NCBI RefSeq assembly: GCF_000786105.1
Contig: NZ_JTEV01000035.1
Span: 1 to 37,085 of the forward strand
Origin: Bdellovibrio sp. ArHS
GTDB lineage: Bacteria; Bdellovibrionota; Bdellovibrionia; Bdellovibrionales; Bdellovibrionaceae
Length of the DNA stretch: 37,085 nt
Direction: 5' to 3'
Shown: positions 6,894 through 15,864 of the stretch, in pieces
Numbering within the stretch: the first letter of the stretch is position 1
Layout of the letters: each line of letters opens with the position of its first letter
Translations under genes and position numbers: made by a program
Notes under the pieces: generated by a model
What the model was told of the DNA's origin: nothing
The model's input: only the letters and a program-made list of their open reading frames with translations
Database searches by the model: none

Positions 6894-8380
6894 AGCATGC
6901 CCAAATCTTCCTGGATGACACTGACTGTGGCTTTCGCGGAAGAGACCACGCCGGGAACCCCGGCTCCAGGATGAGTGCCGGCGCCGACAAAATACATTCC
7001 CTTCAATGAAGCATCTCTGTTGTGAGTGCGGAAGTAGGCACTTTGATGCAGAACCGGTTCCAACGAAAATGCCGACCCCACATGGGCATTCAAATCCCTT
7101 TTGAAATCTTCCGGCGTGAAAATCTTCTGAACGACCAGATTTTCTTTGAGACCCGGAAGATATCGCTCTTCAAGATACGTCAGAATTTTTTCGGCGTATT
7201 TCGGTCCCTCTACTGACCAATCCACATTCAGATTGCCCAAATGCGCCACCGGCGAAAGAACATAAAAACATTCATGGCCTTCCGGAGCCAGGCTCGAGTC
7301 AGTCCGAGTTGGAGCATGCAAGTACAAAGAGAAGTCGTCAGGCAGCTTTCCTTTCTTAAAGATATCATCCAACAATCCACGATACCGAGGACCAAAAATG
7401 ACATTATGATGCGCTAACTGAGGATACGTTTTCTTGGTGCCGAAATAGATCAAGAAAAGCCCCATGCTGTGGCTCATTTTCTCGACCCGTTTGGCGGTGT
7501 TTTGAGTTGCTTTTTCAGAACGCAGCAAATGCTTATAGGTGTGAACAACGTCTCCGTTACTGACGACCAGATCAAACTCTTCGGTGCGGCCATCCTTTAA
7601 GCGTAGGCCGGTGACCTTTTGATTTTTGGTTAGGATCTCGTCGACTTCACAGGAAAGCTCCAGTTCCCCGCCAAGCTCTTTAAAAAGTTTCACTAAGGCC
7701 TGAATCAAAGCACCCGTTCCGCCTTTGGGAAAGTAGACACCATCTTTTCTTTCAAGGTAGTGGATCAGAGTGTATATACTGGACGTCGAAAACGGATTGC
7801 CACCAACCAGAAGACTATGAAAACTGAAGGCCTGGCGTAAGTGTTCGTTCTTAATATAGCGGCTGACGGTTGCATATACGCTGCGGTCCGCTCTTAAGCG
7901 CAACAGCTGTGGTGCGGTTTTCACCATACTCCACACATTCAAAAAAGGCTTGGCCGCTAATTTTAGATAGCCTTCCTGATACACCTCTTTCGAATACGAA
8001 AGGAAGCTCTTGTATCCCCCCGCATCTTCCGGCGAAATCTTTTTGATCTGACTTAAAGTGTCTTCGATGCCGCCACCATAATCGAATTGAACACCATCAT
8101 GCCAAAAAAGTTTATAGAAAGGCTCTACCTTAAGAAGCTCGACATAGTCTTCCAGGCGACGACCGCTGATCGAGAAAAGTTCCGTTAATGTCTCGGGCGC
8201 GGTTATCACCGTGGGACCGGCATCAAAAGTAAAACCGTTTTCTTTGAAAACGTACGCACGTCCACCAGGCAGATCTCTTTTTTCAAAAATTTTCACCTGA
8301 AAGCCGGCACTCTGCAGACGAATTGCCGACGCCAGTCCGCCAAAGCCACTTCCGATCACTGCTGCTTTTTTTTTACCCAT
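6890..8380 (-). CDS. crtI: Phytoene desaturase (CrtI type)
   Basis: The 496-residue FAD-dependent enzyme converts phytoene through successive desaturations to neurosporene or lycopene. The N-terminal dinucleotide fold 'GSGFGGLASAIRLQSAGF' continues into 'EKRDLPGGRAYVF'. The C-terminal bacterial-type phytoene dehydrogenase signature is present ('GMYFVGAGTHPGAGVPGV', then 'SSAKAT'). Length and domain order match CrtI. It overlaps crtE by 8 nt at its start and crtB by 4 nt at its end. The number of desaturation steps cannot be read from sequence, but the adjacent CrtY implies a lycopene or neurosporene substrate is made. Confidence 0.97.
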   Translation of the reverse strand: MGKKKAAVIGSGFGGLASAIRLQSAGFQVKIFEKRDLPGGRAYVFKENGFTFDAGPTVITAPETLTELFSISGRRLEDYVELLKVEPFYKLFWHDGVQFDYGGGIEDTLSQIKKISPEDAGGYKSFLSYSKEVYQEGYLKLAAKPFLNVWSMVKTAPQLLRLRADRSVYATVSRYIKNEHLRQAFSFHSLLVGGNPFSTSSIYTLIHYLERKDGVYFPKGGTGALIQALVKLFKELGGELELSCEVDEILTKNQKVTGLRLKDGRTEEFDLVVSNGDVVHTYKHLLRSEKATQNTAKRVEKMSHSMGLFLIYFGTKKTYPQLAHHNVIFGPRYRGLLDDIFKKGKLPDDFSLYLHAPTRTDSSLAPEGHECFYVLSPVAHLGNLNVDWSVEGPKYAEKILTYLEERYLPGLKENLVVQKIFTPEDFKRDLNAHVGSAFSLEPVLHQSAYFRTHNRDASLKGMYFVGAGTHPGAGVPGVVSSAKATVSVIQEDLGML

Positions 8381-9401
8381 AAGCTTTCATCAGTTTTTGC
8401 TGAAGCCTTTCTAAAATCATTCGTTGTTCCGGATTTAAAGAAACTCTTGTCTGAAGTTCATCCATCGCCGACGCCATATAAGATTCTGCTTCGGCCTTGG
8501 CGCTTTGCAGAACTCCACTTTTATTCAAAAATTCACGAAATTCGAAATAGTTCTTTTCTGACCGTCCCGCGATAACACACATGTCGCCGAACTGCTGTTC
8601 AGAAAGAACCTTTGCCGCCATAGCGATCACAAAAGTCACTCGCTTGAGTTGAGCATCCTCAACCCATTTTTTGAGATTTGTGCCCGCCGAAACATTTCCA
8701 ATATCGTCATGCATTTGCAAAGCCACACCGATTTTCTTGCCAAAAGTCGCCAGCGCACGAACAAGATTTACATCGGCGTCACAAGCTAAGGCACCTATCT
8801 TACTAGCAAGTTCTGCCAGTGCTCCCGTTTTTAATTCCATGGAGGCAAACGAAACCTCAGGAATTCGATACTGGGGTATAGAATCAAACGCGGTTCCAAC
8901 ATCCAAAGCTTGTCCATAGTGAGCTCTTAACAAAATGCTCTGAAGCTCTTCTGACAGCGCTTTTCTTGCGCGCTCGGAAATTTTCATTCCTGAAACAATA
9001 TTGAAGGGAAGAAAGTACATCCAGTTGCCGGCATTTAAGGCCACGGGAAGACCATAGAGGACATGCACGGCCGGGGCCCCCCGCCTTTCTGTGCTGCCAT
9101 CCTGAATATCATCAATAACCAAAGAGCCTGTGTGCAGGATTTCCAGAATCGCCATGGCGTCTTTGGCAATGGCATTAACGGATTCAGAAGAAATATAGTT
9201 TCGCGAAACACATACCGAAAATCCCAGGTCTACCAAGGCCGAACGCAAATTCTTTCTGGGTCTGGATAATAAGTCCTGAAGAGGTCCCATCAGAGATTTC
9301 TCTAACAAATCGTCCAGGGCGGCGTTGTTACTTAGCTGAAGAAGATCACTGAGATTGGATCCCCGAGGAAATTCGATCTCTGTTTCAGTCAAGAAGTTCA
9401 T
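8373..9401 (-). CDS. crtE: Geranylgeranyl diphosphate synthase (polyprenyl synthase)
   Basis: The 342-residue trans-isoprenyl diphosphate synthase supplies GGPP to CrtB. The first Asp-rich motif is intact: 'LVIDDIQDGSTERRG' with D97, D98 and D101. The second reads 'ALQMHDDIGNVSAG', with D232 and D233 but Asn at 236 where most family members have Asp; the same position varies in some homologues, so activity is probably retained. Product length (C20 versus C15) is inferred from context. ATG at 9401 overlaps the crtY stop (ATGA). No transit or signal sequence is seen. Confidence 0.92.
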   Translation of the reverse strand: MNFLTETEIEFPRGSNLSDLLQLSNNAALDDLLEKSLMGPLQDLLSRPRKNLRSALVDLGFSVCVSRNYISSESVNAIAKDAMAILEILHTGSLVIDDIQDGSTERRGAPAVHVLYGLPVALNAGNWMYFLPFNIVSGMKISERARKALSEELQSILLRAHYGQALDVGTAFDSIPQYRIPEVSFASMELKTGALAELASKIGALACDADVNLVRALATFGKKIGVALQMHDDIGNVSAGTNLKKWVEDAQLKRVTFVIAMAAKVLSEQQFGDMCVIAGRSEKNYFEFREFLNKSGVLQSAKAEAESYMASAMDELQTRVSLNPEQRMILERLQQKLMKAYG

Positions 9402-10546
9402 ATTGCCTCTTTTTCCTTTCTAGAAAAAACCGCACGCACGGCAGGCCACACATCCACTGGTGGCTTTCCCGTTAAGATTCTAAGAGCATCAAAAGCATTG
9501 GTGCTTCCTGAATAAAAACGCTCAATCAAGGCTGGCGACAGGCCGTAAAAGTGTTCAAATATCTTTCTTCTTTCCGCATCGGGAGCCGCCAAGAACATCA
9601 TTCGATTCAATAAGAAGTAGAACTTTCGACGCAAAGCCTGCTGAGACCGGTAGTTTTTAAGAAGCTCGGCCACAGTGTGTTTATTTATATCCTTAAGCTC
9701 GGTAATTCCTTCCGCCATGCGCACACAGTCCGCCAAAGAATAGCCTGTCACCGGATGAAAAAAGCCGCCGGCCATTCCCAGCTTAATTGAAGAGTTTGCG
9801 TCGATTCTTTCTTCGTCCAAAGGAATGGGCAGAACTCCACTTTCAACCTTGAGGATCTGCTCAATATCCCAGCCCTGCGCCTTTGCATACCGAGCAATTT
9901 CATTTGCGAACTCGTCGTGATCCAGATCTGGGTTGTTTGCATAACGTGTGTCCTCAACAAGAACCTCGTTGTTTGAAAGAGGCAACGTATAAAAAAAGCG
10001 ATATCCATCCACCTGTTTGACAGTCGCATCCATGAGAAGAGGCGCAGTGAGCCCATGCTGTTTTTTCAGTCGAAGAACTTGGCCCACAAACTTCTGGTAA
10101 CCAAGTCTTGCTGCGGAAGTTTTGAAACCCCGACCATCAAAAACACAACTGAAAAACTGTTTTTGGCCATCATCGAAAACGATGTGATCTTCGAAAACAT
10201 TTTGAATCGGTGAAGAAAATTGGAACTCGACACCAGCATTGAGCAGTTCATTGTGAAGAACTTCTGGCGTCACAGAAAGATATTCCGATTCAAATCGCTT
10301 GTGAAATTGTGGGAATCGAACCTCATAGGCGGGCCAGCGGTAAGCTGCTAGGCTTTCCATCAACTTAAAAGCCGTTGGGCTTATGTCGGATTTATGAAAT
10401 GACCAGGTTCGACCCAAATCTATACAGGACTTTGATTCGTAGATGACGACGGGAAGGTCCGGATGTCTTTTGCTCAGAAACCAAGCCAACATGCCGTTTG
10501 CCAGCCCCGCCCCCACTAAACAAATTTTATTCTTTTGTATCGCCAT
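9398..10546 (-). CDS. crtY: Lycopene beta-cyclase, CrtY/CrtL family
   Basis: The product is a flavoprotein cyclase that forms beta-ionone rings on lycopene or neurosporene. Starting at the ATG at 10546 gives 382 residues, the usual CrtY size. Family marks: 'KICLVGAGLANGMLAWFLS' (dinucleotide fold), 'DLGRTWSFHKSD', 'VFDGRGF', 'YTLPLSNNEVLVEDTRYA' and 'GMAGGFFHPVTGYSLADCVR'. An upstream in-frame TTG at 10582 exists but lies at the predicted transcription start and has no ribosome site, so I reject it. It is the first gene of the seven-gene crt operon, divergent from the MerR/B12 regulator. Whether one or two ends are cyclised is unknown. Confidence 0.94.
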   Translation of the reverse strand: MAIQKNKICLVGAGLANGMLAWFLSKRHPDLPVVIYESKSCIDLGRTWSFHKSDISPTAFKLMESLAAYRWPAYEVRFPQFHKRFESEYLSVTPEVLHNELLNAGVEFQFSSPIQNVFEDHIVFDDGQKQFFSCVFDGRGFKTSAARLGYQKFVGQVLRLKKQHGLTAPLLMDATVKQVDGYRFFYTLPLSNNEVLVEDTRYANNPDLDHDEFANEIARYAKAQGWDIEQILKVESGVLPIPLDEERIDANSSIKLGMAGGFFHPVTGYSLADCVRMAEGITELKDINKHTVAELLKNYRSQQALRRKFYFLLNRMMFLAAPDAERRKIFEHFYGLSPALIERFYSGSTNAFDALRILTGKPPVDVWPAVRAVFSRKEKEAI

Positions 10547-10592
10547 GAGATTAATGTCTAATATTTGTCTAGGTTTCGTCAAGAGGGCTTAA

Positions 10593-10622
10593 AATATATA
10601 CATGACTCTTGTTGTTATACAA
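10593..10622 (-). promoter_or_regulatory. Predicted crt operon promoter
   Basis: On the minus strand TTGTAT (10622-10617) is followed after 18 nt by TATATT (10598-10593), placing transcription start near 10586, about 40 nt before the crtY ATG. The -35 hexamer lies inside the first 11-bp repeat of the operator, so bound regulator would block it. Confidence 0.5.
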
Positions 10623-10644
10623 TTTCTATACAATAATTTGACTA
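10616..10644. promoter_or_regulatory. Putative CarH/LitR-type operator of 11-bp direct repeats
   Basis: TATACAA occurs at 10616-10622 and again at 10627-10633, exactly 11 bp apart. A third, weaker copy (TTGACTA, 10638-10644; 4 of 7 matches) follows at the same spacing. CarH-type regulators are known to bind head-to-tail 11-bp repeats as a tetramer. The repeats cover the -35 elements predicted for both divergent promoters. Confidence 0.55.
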
Positions 10645-10666
10645 AATGCAGACCGTTCGATAACTG
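10638..10666 (+). promoter_or_regulatory. Predicted promoter of the MerR/B12 regulator
   Basis: TTGACT (10638-10643), 17-nt spacer, TAACTG (10661-10666). The -35 is part of the third operator repeat, implying autoregulation. The -10 is weak. The ATG at 10684 has GGAG 7 nt upstream. Confidence 0.5.
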
Positions 10667-10683
10667 TAATTTTGGAGCGCACT

Positions 10684-11592
10684 ATGGAAGTATTCACGAT
10701 TGGCATCGTTGCGAAGATGACCGGACTCACAGAGTTCACACTTCGCGCCTGGGAACGTCGTTATGGCGTCCCTCTCCCGAATCGAAGCGAAACGGGTCGC
10801 CGCGTCTATGCCCTCAGAGAAATCGAAAAGCTGAAAGTTTTAAAACTTCTCACCGAGCGCGGCCATTCCATCGGTGAAATCGCCCATCTGGATGTATCAA
10901 AGCTCAATGCCTTGGTTAAACAAAGCCCCTCAGCCTCGGCGACAGAACAAATGGTCTTGCGCATTATGGCGGCCACAGAACTCTGTGATCTGCCGCGAAT
11001 TCTGGCCCTATTAAAGACGGCTCAATTAGAAAATGATACGCGCACTCTTCTGATCGAAGTTATTAGCCCGACACTCGGTGAAGTGGGGCGAAGAGTGTCG
11101 GAAGGCACTTTGGATGTTTATCACGAGCACGCGGTCTCTTCCGTTATTAGAAATATCCTTTCAGGAATTCTGTATTCCATTGAGCAGCTTCCGGAAAAGG
11201 CCGAAGCGAAGACCATCGTGTTCGCAACACCTGAAGGAGATTACCACGAATTTGGCATTCTTATTTCTGCCATCTTAACCGCACTTCGCGGAAACAAAGT
11301 TCTTTATTTAGGTCCGAACATGCCCGCAATCTCACTGGCTCGGGCAATAGAGAACGTGAATGCCGCGGCTGCCGTAGTCGGCTGCTCTGCGCCGCAAGAA
11401 GTCTTCACAAGCAGCAAGTATCGCGATTTCGTCAATCAGCTTTCTGACGTTGATCCTTCCGTGCCTTTCTGGTTCGGCGGCTTCAGAAATGAAGACATTC
11501 AATCCGTTCCTTCCCTAAAGAAAAGGAATGTGATTATGATGAATCGCTATCAGGATCTTGAAAAGGCCCTGAAGGATCTGACTCCTCTTTAA
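10684..11592 (+). CDS. MerR-family, B12-binding (CarH/LitR-like) transcription regulator
   Basis: The 302-residue protein has a MerR winged helix (residues 3-70; 'FTIGIVAKMTGLTEFTLRAW', 'RRVY'), a helical linker/cap (about 85-165) and a Rossmann-type cobalamin-binding domain (175-300) with the base-off signature D186-x-H188-x-x-G191 (DYHEFG). This is the architecture of the light-sensing carotenoid repressors CarH/LitR. It sits divergently beside the crt operon across a repeat-containing operator, so it very likely represses crt genes and itself. Anomaly: at the cap motif known as W-x9-EH in CarH, the EH is kept (E148, H149) but the Trp position is V138 and the following His position is S139. 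ATG 10684 is preferred over the upstream TTG because of its Shine-Dalgarno. Confidence 0.9.
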   Translation: MEVFTIGIVAKMTGLTEFTLRAWERRYGVPLPNRSETGRRVYALREIEKLKVLKLLTERGHSIGEIAHLDVSKLNALVKQSPSASATEQMVLRIMAATELCDLPRILALLKTAQLENDTRTLLIEVISPTLGEVGRRVSEGTLDVYHEHAVSSVIRNILSGILYSIEQLPEKAEAKTIVFATPEGDYHEFGILISAILTALRGNKVLYLGPNMPAISLARAIENVNAAAAVVGCSAPQEVFTSSKYRDFVNQLSDVDPSVPFWFGGFRNEDIQSVPSLKKRNVIMMNRYQDLEKALKDLTPL

Positions 11593-11682
11593 AATTCGAG
11601 TTTTCCTTTATTTGTTTCTTGATCCCTTGTTTTGATAGTGGTCTGCTTTGATAGAAAACATATTTTGCTATCGAGGGGACTC

Positions 11683-13227
11683 ATGAACACATTGGATCAG
11701 GCCACAGACAATCGCTTGTTAAATAGAATTCTACTTAAAGTCGAAAAAGCGGGAAACGCTTTGCCTCAGCCTGCCTTGATGTTTCTATTTTTGGCGTTTG
11801 TGGTTGTCCTGATTTCCGCTGTCTTTGCTGGCATGGGCGTCGAAGCGACAAACCCCGTGACCAAAGCCGTCATTAAACCCGTCAATCTTCTTTCCGTAGG
11901 CGGTCTGCATATCATCCTTACAGACATGGTTAAAAACTTCACTGGCTTTGCTCCTTTAGGAACGGTGTTGGTGGCTATGTTAGGTTTTAGTTTGGCTGAA
12001 AAGAGTGGACTTCTTAGTGCAGTTCTTCGCCTAGTTGTGACAAAATCCCCGCGGGCCCTATTGATTCCCGCCATTTTGCTTGCCGGAATTTTATCGCACA
12101 CAGCCGGCGATATTGGCTACGTCCTTTTGATCCCACTTTCCGCCATGGTCTTTCATAGCGTTGGAATGCATCCTCTTGCCGGTCTTGCCATCTGTTTCGC
12201 CGGCGTTTCCGGAGGGTTTGCGGCAAACTTTATTATCAGCGCCATTGATCCCCTACTCTCGGGCCTTTCTCAAGAAGCGGCGCGAGTGATGGATCCTCAT
12301 TACGTGGTCACTCCTGTTGTTAACTGGTATTTTATGTCGGCGTCTTCGCTTTTAATTATCGTGGTCGGAACTATCGTCGGTAAAAAAATCACCATACCTT
12401 ATCTTGGGAACTACCAAGGCGATTCTCAAGTCGCAGGCCCCACAGATCTTAGTTCTTATGAACGTCGCGGGCTTTTATGGGCGGGACTGGTATTTTTAAT
12501 TCTTGTTATCGGCTTGATTTGGGGAACGGTTCCCGCTGACGGCTTTTTAAGAAATCCTGAAAATGGTTCTGTACTAGATTCTCCATTCATGAAGGGAACT
12601 ATCGCGATCATCTTTATCTTCGGTACGCTGACCGGTCTTGCCTATGGACTTGGCGCCAAAACATTTAAAAACCAAACGGACGTCACCAATGCTCTGCAAG
12701 ATTCTATGGCGACCATGGCTCCTTACTTGGTGATGGTCTTTTTCGCTGCTCAATTTATCGCTCTTTTTGCGGCCTCCAATGTGGGACTTATTTTAGCCGT
12801 CAATGGTTCTGACTTTCTGAAGTCCATGGGGCTTTCCGCAATTCCGTTGATGATTGGATTCATTATTCTTATTTGCATTCTGGATATATTTATCGGCAGT
12901 GCTTCGGCAAAATGGGCACTCACGGCGCCCGTCTTTGTGCCAATGTTCATGTTGCTGGGGCTTTCGCCTGAACTTACTCAAGCCTCTTATCGTGTTGCCG
13001 ACTCGGTGGTAAATATTATTTCGCCACTGATGCCCTATTTCCCTCTGATTCTTGCCTTTGCCAACAAATATGATCCCAAAGCGCGTGTGGGAACTTTGAT
13101 TGCGTTGATGATCCCCTATTCCGTCGCTTTCCTGATTACTTGGTCGATTCTTCTTTTTATTTGGATCGGCTTCGAATTGCCATTGGGTCCAGGCGCAAAT
13201 CTTCGCTATTTGATTCCAGGGCAGTAA
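11683..13227 (+). CDS. AbgT-family transporter
   Basis: The 514-residue polytopic membrane protein matches the AbgT (p-aminobenzoyl-glutamate transporter) family: 'AGNALPQPALMFLFLAF', 'AEKSGLLSAVLRLVV', 'AGILSHTAGDIGYVLLIPL', 'SGGFAANFIISAIDPLLSG' and 'GSASAKWALTAPVFVPMF'. About 11-13 hydrophobic helices are visible along the sequence. Characterised members import p-aminobenzoyl-glutamate or export sulfonamides and p-aminobenzoate, using cation coupling; which applies here is unknown. The start at 11683 has the strong ribosome site GAGGGG and is preferred over an in-frame upstream ATG/GTG region. A hairpin terminator follows directly. Confidence 0.92.
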   Translation: MNTLDQATDNRLLNRILLKVEKAGNALPQPALMFLFLAFVVVLISAVFAGMGVEATNPVTKAVIKPVNLLSVGGLHIILTDMVKNFTGFAPLGTVLVAMLGFSLAEKSGLLSAVLRLVVTKSPRALLIPAILLAGILSHTAGDIGYVLLIPLSAMVFHSVGMHPLAGLAICFAGVSGGFAANFIISAIDPLLSGLSQEAARVMDPHYVVTPVVNWYFMSASSLLIIVVGTIVGKKITIPYLGNYQGDSQVAGPTDLSSYERRGLLWAGLVFLILVIGLIWGTVPADGFLRNPENGSVLDSPFMKGTIAIIFIFGTLTGLAYGLGAKTFKNQTDVTNALQDSMATMAPYLVMVFFAAQFIALFAASNVGLILAVNGSDFLKSMGLSAIPLMIGFIILICILDIFIGSASAKWALTAPVFVPMFMLLGLSPELTQASYRVADSVVNIISPLMPYFPLILAFANKYDPKARVGTLIALMIPYSVAFLITWSILLFIWIGFELPLGPGANLRYLIPGQ

Positions 13228-13232
13228 ACTTA

Positions 13233-13262
13233 AAGGTCCCACTCCTTCGTAAGTGGGACCTT
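13233..13262. terminator. Bidirectional hairpin terminator between AbgT gene and katG
   Basis: Perfect 11-bp inverted repeat AAGGTCCCACT / AGTGGGACCTT with an 8-nt loop, placed between two convergent stop codons (13227 and 13268). A/T pairs at the stem base on both sides allow use in either direction, though no long T-tract follows. Confidence 0.75.
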
Positions 13263-13267
13263 CCAAT

Positions 13268-15535
<2,268 letters not shown>

Positions 15536-15596
15536 TTAAGGCTATGCGATCATTGTCTTTACGCATGTCCACACAATTTCGACTTTGCCACAAAGC

Positions 15597-15626
15597 AAAC
15601 GCGGCGATCCGAAGATCACCGCGTTT
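15597..15626 (-). terminator. Terminator of the ArsR-RND operon (UUCG hairpin)
   Basis: On the minus strand a 13-bp stem (AAACGCGGTGATC / GATCGCCGCGTTT, one G-U) is closed over a C(TTCG)G tetraloop, an exceptionally stable loop, 40 nt after the YgaP-like gene. The T-rich side is short (GTTTGCTTTG). It separates this operon from katG. Confidence 0.8.
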
Positions 15627-15666
15627 CTCTTAGAGAGTTTTTTGTCTTCATTTCCCCGGAAGAAAA

Positions 15667-15855
15667 TCAGGATTTACCTGTGACCTTTTTAAGAATAATT
15701 TCCAAAGGACAAAATTTTGTAAATCCAGATTGCAGAAGATTCGCACCGACAAAGGCCGTAAACCATAGCCAATTAGGGGAATGATAGTGAGCCAATAAGA
15801 GGCTGGCTAAAATAAATGTTCCTGCAAATACCCGAATCATGCTTTCGATTGTCAT
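15667..15855 (-). CDS. YgaP-like (DUF2892) small membrane protein
   Basis: The 62-residue protein fits the YgaP-type transmembrane family: 'MIRVFAGTFILASLLLA', then 'NWLWFTAFVGANLLQSGFT' with the hallmark 'KFCPLEIILKK'. Two TM helices are evident, and the FCP Cys (C49) lies at the membrane surface. In E. coli YgaP the same domain is fused to a rhodanese and acts in sulfur or thiocyanate handling; here the rhodanese is encoded separately in the same operon. It lies 9 nt downstream of the RND gene and is the last gene before the hairpin at 15597-15626. Confidence 0.9.
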   Translation of the reverse strand: MTIESMIRVFAGTFILASLLLAHYHSPNWLWFTAFVGANLLQSGFTKFCPLEIILKKVTGKS

Positions 15856-15864
15856 AGTAAACTC

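Noticed and set aside
10547-10582. Longer CrtY starting at TTG 10582
   Set aside because: The TTG lies at or before the predicted transcription start and has no ribosome site; the ATG at 10546 begins just before the canonical dinucleotide-binding fold.
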